Below, piece after piece: positions 55,494 to 64,000 of a DNA stretch of 64,000 bases. The notes under the pieces are model-generated. The model ran no database searches. It worked only from the letters and a program-made list of their open reading frames with translations, and was not told the DNA's origin. The position numbers were made by a program, and so were the translations under genes. The stretch is taken from NCBI GenBank assembly GCA_964030475.1, contig CAXIPT010000008.1, positions 1,806,086-1,870,085 on the forward strand, given 5' to 3'. The DNA comes from Tethya wilhelma (lineage: Eukaryota > Porifera > Demospongiae > Tethyida > Tethyidae). The stretch's first letter is position 1; each line of letters begins with the position of its first letter.

Positions 55494-56820
55494 ATGTCCA
55501 GTTTGTTCTCTCCGTTTTGTGCTGATCCAAGATGTCCAATATCCAGAGGTGTCACAGTTATACCTGGACCTGTGACTCAGTGTCAAAGTGTTGAGAGACT
55601 AACCAGCACTCTAACTCACACTTTTGGGCATACTCAATTCCGACCAGGACAACTGGATGCTGCAGTTGCAGTGCTTCACGGTCATGATGTTTTTGTTCGT
55701 ATGTGTACTGGTGCTGGTAAAAGTTTATGCATGTTTTTGCCACCTCTTGCTGTTTCTGACACATCTATGGGAGTGATAATTAGTCCTTTGAATTGTCTCA
55801 TGGACGAACAGGTATATTATTATATGCCTCTACCTTTGCTGTACATAAAGCATTCAGTGATATTGATAGAAGTTAAGTGTAAGTACATTCATGTATGTGT
55901 AATAAGGTTATAAAGCTAGCGAAGATTTGGGTACGTGCTATCCGAGCAACACCCAAAGATGTTAATTTGGATGTAGTCGAAAGTGGGACCTATAGATTTG
56001 GTAGATCCTCTATTGTTAGTTTATATTTGTTCTGTAATGGTGTTCAGTGTTTATGTCTCCTCTTTGGCTGGGCTCATTTCCAATCCAGGCTTATGCTTGT
56101 AGCAGATGATGAGGCACATTGTATAACAGAGTGGTAAGTGTTTATCAAGATGTACATGCACACATGCATGCATGGGTTACGCTGCCTATGTACATTTGTT
56201 ATAGGGGAACTGATTTTCAGAGAGCATTTGGGAGAATTGGTGGTGTCCGTGCATTAACTACGTCCCCATTCATGAGCCTTACTGCTTCAGCTCCACTTTC
56301 AGTAGAGGCTGATATCATGTCATCTCTTGCCCTTACAAACCCCGTGCATATTCGTTTGCCACTTAACAGAGCTAATATTTATTTATCGAAGTCGTCCATG
56401 GAAGTTAGTGCATTTTGTATGATTAGCTATAGCATAATTTACTATTATCTACTTATAGTCTAACAGAGAGATCTGCTCAGCTAAGAAGCTGTAGTAATCC
56501 AGAAGAATTCCCTAAAACTTATTTTTTGTAGAAAAAGGAAACAATTTACCATCATCTCAAACAAAGTTATTATCATTAGTTACAATGTATCATGCAAGTA
56601 TCAGTAATGAAACAAAAGAAGCTGTGTATTAGGGGTTTGTTACAGGAAATCTGCATGGTCTGGTGTCTACCATTGCATTTGAGATGGCAATAATTAATAC
56701 TTTCCCTCAACTGTATAGCTTTGATTTTTTGTTTCAATTTTAGGGTGTTGATATCCCAGATATCAAGGTGGTGATAATGTATGGGTTATCTTCTAGCCTA
56801 TTACAATATTACCAAGTAAA
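55494..56820 (+). pseudogene. RecQ-like DNA helicase, truncated
   Basis: Exon 1 (55494-55811) starts MSSLFSPFCADPRCPISRGV and contains the RecQ motif 0 (FRPGQLDAAVAVLHGHDVFV), Walker A MCTGAGKSLC and LNCLMDEQ. The DEAH box is in LVADDEAHCITEW (to 56133), followed after an intron by GTDFQRAFGRIGGVRAL, SLTASA and NRANIYLS (56204-56400). A last exon (about 56743-56816) gives GVDIPDIKVVIMYGLSSSLL, the motif V region. The piece between motif I and II and the region between motifs III and V are poorly covered, and nothing follows motif V before the N at 56978. It is the superfamily-2 helicase core of a RecQ/BLM-like protein, probably incomplete. It may be a host paralogue or cargo of a mobile element. 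Confidence 0.7.
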
Positions 56821-56845
56821 CCTTGTGATTCAAATTATGACGATG

Positions 56846-56977
56846 TTCCCAGTACGGTAGTACTGGGTACATAGGAATGGCACGGATGGTCCATTAGCGC
56901 AATACAAATATTCACGCGAATAACTCTGCAAAAACTGAGCGCTTACCACTAAAAGGCTTCTCAAGCTACTATTTAGC
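56846..56977 (-). repeat. Dispersed 132-bp repeat, copy B
   Basis: Inverted partner of 39739-39870, ending exactly at the N at 56978. Confidence 0.85.
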
Positions 56978-56978
56978 N

Positions 56979-58800
56979 GACGACCCTTTTCCAGTTAGAC
57001 AAGTGTGCGTTATTTGGAATCCGAATATTCGCTGCCCTGCCTGTTTTACCTGAAGATTTCTGGTTGTGCTGAAGTCTCAGTAACCATTTACCGGTACCTT
57101 TCAGTCTTCAATAATAGGAGGTGAATAGACTACTTTGCATACACATGACAAGGCTGAATGTGCAATATGAAAGGTTTATGATCATAAATATCTAGCAGAA
57201 CAAACTAATTTCTTCAAACTTGCTAACAGGCTCTCACGGACAGATTATTACGTGTGATTGTCATACATTGCCTAGCAAGACTTTTGTACAGTTTTATTTT
57301 GCTTACTAACTTCACGCTTGTGGTGAAATTTCTTTTTGCATCTTAGTCAAGTTAGTGCCAGAATTTCTAGGTTGATTAGTATAATTTTCAAGTTCTCTGG
57401 ATCATCCATGCTGTAGCTCAGACATATAAGTGCCAGCTAAGTATGCTGATCTTCTAACTTTTCACGACAAATACTGAAAATACACTACCACATAATGCGC
57501 ATAGTACAAAGCCTTGCTGATCTATCCGTCTGATGCTGACTTAGCAGAACCAAGAATTTGGACGTAGCATACCTGACTCTCTTTCTCTTTGGAGAATGGG
57601 TGGAGTCTGGGGGCGAGACTATGTACATGTACGCATGAGAGGTTAAAAAAAGAAAATGAAGTAGTCATGACATTGTGTAATAATTAAGGCATGTCTTGTT
57701 TCTACAATGCTTATCTTTACAAGTACAAAAAACATTAGAAGTGTAATGCAAACAGGATCCCCAGAATGGGCAAATCATAAAAAAGTGAGAAAACAAGAAA
57801 GGAATGGTTGTAAGAGTGAGTGAGAAGTTCATTTCACTGTGTCACCTACGTTCATATCCCTAGCTCAATGAGATTGTAGACACAGGAGGGAATTCACTCA
57901 ATCTCTCACAATCATTCCTATCTTATTTGCTTACTTTTGTATGATTTGGCCATTCCCATGTTTGCATTATGTTTTTTGTACTTGTTTGTTCTTTTTTTTG
58001 AACAATGTCCTCATGTAGCAATTGTGTCAGCTATGGTGTTGTCTAAGGCAATATTATTATACGTTTAGTAGAAGTGAAATTTAGTCTCTAGCAATGAGCT
58101 GAGTACTTGCCAAGAACCCATGAACCACCCAGGCTACAGACACTTGAACAGTTGCAACAATCAGTGATTCAAGCTGAGCCTCTAATTCACCTTACTGACA
58201 GCTATGAACAGAGTTAATACTGGAAAATACCTGAAGAAAGAAGCAAAGAGCTGAACACAAAGAACAGGAGAACAGGATAGAACTTGGTGACTTGCAACTT
58301 GTCTGGCAATATATTCCAAATAACGCACATGGAAAGGGTCGTTAGGCTAGATAGTAATGATTAATGCATGAGTTTACAAACAATTGCAGAAATCAGGATG
58401 CCTCAATTTTAAAGTATAGGTTTACCCGATGGTGTTTTAACTATTCTTGGTGACTTGAAGACCAAACTTAGTAGCCATAGTATTTTTATCGTATTAAATT
58501 GCAAATTTGTGGGCATGGCTACTGGCAAAAACACATACTTTTGTGAATGCAGAGCTGAATGTTTATTTTTAGAGGCAGTATATCTTAACCATAAAATATT
58601 AGATCCGCCTGGTAACTGGGGTATGCATCATTAATTAATAAGAAATAATCAATATGTGTAATAATGCTAATTAGTAGACATTTAATAATTGTAATTTTAA
58701 TAATTGGACTGACCTTGTGTTAGACTTGTGCTGAAAAAGAAAGAGGTAAGAAAAGTTTAGGAAAGAGTCTCTGTCTTTATAATTGTTGGGCGATAGTCTA
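56979..58800. other. Stretch without a recognised gene
   Basis: AT-rich sequence after a contig join; no exon, RNA gene or clear repeat is supported. Confidence 0.5.
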
Positions 58801-58922
58801 AAGCCTGGTTTGCTCATGGCGTCGTTGCCAGCGGCGCCACATTTGGAGGTCCTGCCGAGACCAGAACAGAGAGTCTCAGAGGCTGAACAGCTTGTTGGTA
58901 TATTTGTGTGCGGAGTTCTACT

Positions 58923-60204
58923 ATGCCAGCCAAGATGAAGGCACAGCTCCGTGAGGAGCTCAACAACGCTAGAAGGGAACTCGAAGATGCTAGAGCGGAG
59001 CTATTAGAGGCTAAGGAGAGCGCTCGTGCTGAAGCAGACGCACACTGATGCCGAGCTTTGAGCTGAGTTGGAGGACCTGAAGCAAGAGTTCAAGGAGTCT
59101 CAGTGCCACCTCAGAGAGTGTCTGATGGAGTCTCAAGCTGAAGTAGAAGAGCTGCAAGAAGCGTTGCGAGTGGCTGAAGACAAGCTACACGAGAAGCATA
59201 CGAGAAGCCCTACAGGTGCATTGCGGTTGAGAAGCCCTGTCGGTGCGGCTACAAGGCGTGGTGAGGGAGTACTCCAGTAGTGTGGAGGTGAGTGAAGTCA
59301 TTAATGCTAAAGAGGAAGCATTAGAGGCTATGGATAGGGCACAATGGGAAGTAGATAGAATGAAGTGGGAAATGGAGGGCAAATTCCTGGAGATTATGGA
59401 AGCCTTCAAGGAAGATTTGCAAGCCAAGTGGCACCAAAAGTTGGGGGGGTCCAAGCCAAAGGCCTCTCCTGGTGTAAGTGAGAAAGAGCCTAAGGATCCA
59501 TTAGTTTCCACTAAGGGGGAAGGTGGCCTGGGCTTAGGAGGTGGGTCGGTGGACCCCGGGAGAGCATGGTCGCTATCTGAAATTACCTGCTTTACCGGTG
59601 AAGATCGGGATGATGTCGATGCCTTTATACGTTGGGTGGTGAAACTAGAGAAGCACGCGGAACTGCAGAACTGGAAGGAGCAAGAGAAACTACTACAGTT
59701 TGAGCTTCATCTCATAGGTCGGGCAGAGAGAGTCTACGAGGTGCTACCCAGCAGCATGAAGGAAAGTTTAAGGGTGCTACGGATGCCTTACAGGAACGCC
59801 TCAATCCTGTAGAAACAGAGGCACTAGTGTCAGCTCAGCTGATGCGACGTAAACAGCAAGGAGGGGAAAGTGTCGATGAGTTTGCTCAAGACCTAGAGAA
59901 GCTATTTGAGAGGAGCTATGGCTGCCGTAGAGGAATGGATGAACAGAGCAAGGAGATGCTAAAGAGGGATGTCTTTGTGCAGGGTCTACTCCTCAAGTGG
60001 CAGAAGAAGGTTCTCCCTTCTACGGCGACATTTAGTGATGCTTTGCACCAGGCTCGTGCTGCGGAACAGCAAGAGAAGCAGTTGAAGACTATGCACCCCT
60101 CTGCCAAGGGGGTGTCTAGAACCAAGAGTGGTGGTGTTGATGCTAAACAGTCTTCCTCCGATGGAGAGAGCAAGAAGAAAGCGTCAGTGGATTCTGTTCT
60201 TTAG
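58923..60204 (+). pseudogene. Retrotransposon gag-like remnant
   Basis: Starts MPAKMKAQLREELNNARREL, a long coiled coil rich in E, R and A. It is followed by FTGEDRDDVDAFIRWVVKLE and later SVDEFAQDLEKLFERSYGCR with a QGLLLKWQKKV block, the pattern of a Ty3/gypsy-like capsid domain (retrotransposon gag helix bundle). Frame changes occur near 59045, 59270 and 59765, so the reading is broken into at least four pieces. No protease, reverse transcriptase or terminal repeat follows. The gag-type call is from pattern, not from a close match. It is GC-richer than its surroundings. Confidence 0.6.
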
Positions 60205-61370
60205 CAACAGTGAGGATAGTGGACCCTGTTTGTTTCCAATTTCTACTTTTCTAGATACATAATCAGACAAAGTACTCTTAGGAACACCATTATAATGCTG
60301 CTGCTACTGAGCATAAGGATACTTTAGTGCTCAGTTAAGTGTTCTAGAGTAGCATGTAAGAGCCGAGTCTTTTGCACAAATAACTCATGAATAGAAAATG
60401 CAAATTGGACAGGACTTGGATGAATCTGCTCAGCTCTACAGCCCAAATAACATACATAAAAAGTGCTTTGCTGCTCTTCTTGGAACTTACTTGGAGAAAC
60501 AAAATTCACTGTACAAGACAATGTGGCACATTCAGCATTGTTTCTAATTACTCTTACCTTTGTATCTTATGACACGTAGAGCTCATGTTCACTCTGTTTA
60601 TCACGCTGCAAATTCTTTGCATGCAACACATGAACGGTCAACTGGATGGACTTCTCAGCTATAGTTAAGCATCTGTCCACTTTTTCTTGCTACAAGCCAT
60701 GCTAAAGAAAATTTTAAAAAATTAGACACCACATAAGCAATGCAGATAAAGACCATTGCAATGCTAATCATATATGATCCTAAAATTTATCCAGAAAATG
60801 CAATTCCATACATTTACCCCATACTTAAAGAATCAAATAATTCAGACTCACAACTCAGTCAGGTAGGAATTATACGTACTATGGTAAAAAGACAATGTAA
60901 GCAATTTCCAAAGAATTTAAACTTTGATCATAGACAGGTATACCCAGAAAATGAAGAAAATATGGAGAAAAGTATTAGCAAGTACTTTGACTCTGAATTC
61001 ATGAAATTTTTAGAGATCTGCCTCAGATAGCGCGAAAAGAAAAACACTGGGTAAAAGCCGAATGCATAAAAAAAGAATGAAGCTAATGATGATGCCTGCA
61101 ATACTTTGTAATGCAATGAATCACAACAGTTGTTTTGTACAAACACTTTAAGAATTGCATGTTCAATACAGCCAAAGGTTCAGGGACAAGGGTTTTGATA
61201 TACTTAATTCATTTGGTGTGTGTTCTAGCATTAGACATATAAGAGAACCCGGTCACTATTGGGCACGTAATAGAAATACAATAAATCCCAAGTCTTTCTG
61301 GAGAGTCACGTTAATTTAGACTTCAGAATAAAATGTCAAGTGCATACATACAATTTAGCTTGTAATGAAT
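60205..61370. other. Decayed sequence, no secure gene
   Basis: Contains an open frame at 60740-61030 (MQIKTIAMLIIYDPKIYPEN) with no recognisable family. It may belong to the degenerate element that follows. Confidence 0.35.
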
Positions 61371-61379
61371 CATTAGTAG

Positions 61380-62222
61380 ATGCTGATGATCCATTGATAT
61401 TAAGCGTATAGATGCATATGAAACATTGGACTCAAAGTAAGGCTGATAAAATAGTTTACACAACAGTTGATGAGGCATATTCAGGGTCAATTGATAGTGT
61501 GGGGAAATACCTGGTCAAACTAAAAAATGACCTCTGTAGGGATACCCAACATACATAGTATTAGGGGGTGATCAGCAAACATTTGCACATATTAAAAACC
61601 TAAAGATGCGCTACCCTGCTGAATACATGTGGGTGTATCCTGTTTCTGAACATTGGTATACAAATAAAATATGTTATTAAAGATGGAGGGTTTACAGAAT
61701 TTACAAAAGGCCACAAAGGTGATATAACTCAATGGCAGGACATGAGAGGCTTATGGCAAGTAGTATAAAAAAGTACAAGTACATAGAGTGGTGCTTGTAA
61801 TCCACAAGAAGTGAAGTAGTGATGATCAAGTGTGCAAATTTTGGGCACGAATGCTGTGGTACTTACATTCTTATGTTGGTTTTTATTATGCTGGGCACTC
61901 TAGAAACTGGAAATTCATGTATTAAAATACCTACTGAACTGTTTTTTAAATATGCCAGGGACAAAATATGAAGTGCTTAGTATAAATGCTTCAGCTGATG
62001 CTTACCTGTATCCCGAGGACATATTAAAATTCTTTGAAAATGGTGAATGGACTGTGTTAAAGGTTGACCGTACCATAATCTAGCTATAGATGAAGCCCAT
62101 AAATGCATCATAAATAGAAAAATTAAGCAATCAACAAGTGGAGTGTCATACTTTACGTTGGTTGATATGTCTGATTTCATGGCATACAGTGATGTTGTAG
62201 TTACAGGATTAGATGCAGCCTG
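61380..62222 (+). pseudogene. DUF6589-like protein remnant
   Basis: Broken frames show GDQQTFAHIKNLKMRYPAEY with MWVYPVSEHWY directly after, and further on NLAIDEAHKCIINRKIKQST with a following DMSDFMAYSDVVV. This matches my recollection of DUF6589 proteins of cnidarians and sponges (GDQxTF...LK...P...W..P.PGDWH, then a DExHE-like region). Several stops and frameshifts are present. DUF6589 genes are multicopy and probably mobile; function is unknown. Confidence 0.45.
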
Positions 62223-62344
62223 ATCTCTGCCAGTGTTTGTGAAGGGCTGTAATCGAGGGTATCATGTCTTCTTTGTAGTAGGCTATGCTTACATAAGTCA
62301 GCAATTTTAACATCTTATTAGCATCCCTACAATGCTGTTCAATT

Positions 62345-63880
62345 CCTTATACCAGGATGGTGTTTCCTCCTTTCAGGTGGCTTGACTTTCTTTGGGATAG
62401 AATATGGAGTAAAATCCTGCTTGTTCAGCATCCATTCTGCTGAGGATACCAGTAGGCGAGACTTGCTTCAACATTGCTCTCTCCTGGAAGATACTCCGCT
62501 GAGAGCATGACCTGATGCTGTAGGCACCATTGCCACAGTTGACAGGCCAAATGAGATAGACCCTGGGAACGGGTGCCTCCCATTTGATTCACGTAAAACA
62601 CTACCGTCTTGTTGTCCATTCGCAATCTTACATGCTTCCTTTCTATTTCCTTGGAGATGTTCACCCCAAAGCTCCTTGCAATCAGCTAATCAGCTCGAGA
62701 TGATTAATGTTGCATCCTCTCGCTCTCGGATCAAAGGCCCCCCCATTCTTATCCCATTGGATACTGCCCCCCAACCCAGTAGTGAGGCATCCGTGTTGAT
62801 CACTATGTTTGGGCTTGGAGGAACAATTGGCCTTCTATTCCAGTACAGCAACAACTGATCTCTCCACCAAATCAGCTCTTGTCTCTGGGAAATCCAGAGA
62901 CACCAGGGCTGAGTAATCCTGACTGTAATGAAAGGCTTGGTTCTTTATCCTCTGCAGATTCCTGTAACACAGGGGGGCTTGAACGACTGCCTGGCTCGTA
63001 GCCGTTATCCTGCCTATCAGTCTGCTGAGGTCTCTCACCTTCAACGTGTTCTGCTGCAAAGCCCAGTTGCATTCTGTGGTCAGGTTGATCATCTTTTCCT
63101 GGGGTAAGGTGATTTTTATCTGAAGAGAATCTATCAGAAAATCTAAGTACCCCTTCTTATGTTCTGGTGATAAGTCGGACTTCTCGAAGTTGACTATGAA
63201 CCCCAGTAGGTGAAGGAGCCGAATCACCTGTAGGGCTTGTTCCTGCAGCAGCGCCCTTGATTGGGCCATCAGCAATATGTCGTCCAAAAACACAATGGGT
63301 CTTACTCCATTCTTCCGCAGTAGGGCCATCATTGGTTTGAAGATCTTGGTGAAAATGCACGGAGCGCTGCACAGCATGAATGGGAGACACTGGGAACTCG
63401 TAGAGACGGTTCTCCCACTGGAATCTTAGGAATTTCCTGTGCGTAACCTCCATTGGCACTGAGATAGGCATCCCTGAGGTCGATTGTAACCATCCAATCG
63501 CCTTCCTGTAGCAAACACTTCACCATTGCTAAACTCTCCATCTTGAACTTCACCTGAGCTTCACTACTGGACGACGTGAGCCATCTTTCTTTGGGACATT
63601 GAACAACCAGCTCAGGAACTGACCCTGCTGTGGCTGGACTCTCCTGATGGCTTGTTTCTCCAATAACTTTGAAATTTCCTCCTGGATCTCCAATCGACCA
63701 TTTATGGAATGGTGTGATGGTGAACTGGATTCGCCAGCAAATCCCAAATAGCATCCCACGATGTTCTCCCGAACCCATGGATTGTCCATAATTCAGTGCC
63801 AATTGCTGACACAAAGAGCCAAACGGCCTGCCTGGGGTAATGCGTCCAGATTGAAGATAACATCTAAACATATTCCAAAA
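62345..63880 (-). pseudogene. DIRS-like retrotransposon reverse transcriptase/RNase H, degenerate
   Basis: On the minus strand from the right: ISKLLEKQAIRRVQPQQGQF, LSWLFNVPKKDGSRRPVVKL, then WMVTIDLRDAYL, then the palm motif in VRPIVFLDDILLMAQSRALL (FLDD in place of the usual YxDD), then EKSDLSPEHKKGYLDFLIDS. It continues to an RNase H part with RMDNKTVVFYVNQMGGTRSQ and LSAEYLPGESNVEA. The VNQMGGTxSxxL block is typical of DIRS-type RNase H. Frameshifts occur near 63560, 63450 and 62470, and a stop near 62830. The tyrosine recombinase expected next was not identified in 62250-62400. The element may continue past the window edge. Confidence 0.7.
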
Positions 63881-64000
63881 ATAGAAAGGGGTTGGGGAGG
63901 AAGAGGTAGAGCTAGTTCTGATTGTTCTTGTCCACTGAAGACGGTGGTCTTCTTTAGCTGTTTATGATACTGGGAGTTCCAGTGTACGAGCTGTACGGCT

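Noticed and set aside
60740..61030. Separate gene for the 96-residue frame
   Set aside because: No family signal, no splice context, and it lies between two decayed mobile elements.
62676..62858. Plus-strand frame at the right end
   Set aside because: Antisense of the DIRS-like reverse transcriptase/RNase H.

Overview
The window is nuclear DNA of an invertebrate animal, most likely a demosponge. It has AT-rich DNA, compact multi-exon genes with short GT-AG introns, clear animal orthologues (AMPK alpha, MOB4, COPS9, Inturned, Abitram, a calcium-regulated mitochondrial carrier), many small terminal-inverted-repeat elements and a mixed load of decayed transposons. The sponge assignment is an inference from general character; no species-diagnostic marker was available to me.

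The sequence is a draft scaffold. Single N bases lie at 4702, 6987, 7502, 14285, 20352, 54023 and 56978, mostly at homopolymers or dinucleotide repeats, and a run of N fills 38908-39542. Several large near-identical duplications coincide with these joins, so uncollapsed alleles must be considered before any duplication is taken as biological.

Layout. 1-13509: an unrecognised multi-exon gene with discoidin-like segments, present as a truncated copy (1014-4701) and a fuller copy (7503-13509), with an immunoglobulin-domain gene fragment (4869-6931) placed between them. 13622-14597: COPS9, wrapped in nested inverted repeats. 14867-16971 (-): MOB4. 17151-23261 (-): AMPK catalytic subunit alpha, with five kinase exons and part of a sixth segment duplicated in place. 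23424-29184 (-): Inturned (INTU). 29405-30727 (+): a type II membrane glycosyltransferase, divergent from INTU across 220 bp. 30859-35584 (-): an EF-hand mitochondrial carrier of the SCaMC type, head-to-head with Abitram (36354 onward, +); the promoter and first exons of both are duplicated in tandem.

From 39543 to the end the window is dominated by mobile DNA: a decayed Helentron (Pif1 helicase, endonuclease and RPA-like protein) between minisatellites; a candidate KDZ transposase C-terminus; a tRNA-derived SINE; a LINE C-terminal remnant; a ~200-bp tandem array; a CACTA/EnSpm transposase with a candidate CACTA terminus; a truncated RecQ-like helicase; a gag remnant; a DUF6589-like remnant; and a DIRS-like reverse transcriptase/RNase H at the right edge.

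The housekeeping block 13-37 kb is gene-dense: MOB4, AMPK and INTU follow each other on one strand with 160-180 bp spacing, and two divergent pairs share short intergenic regions.
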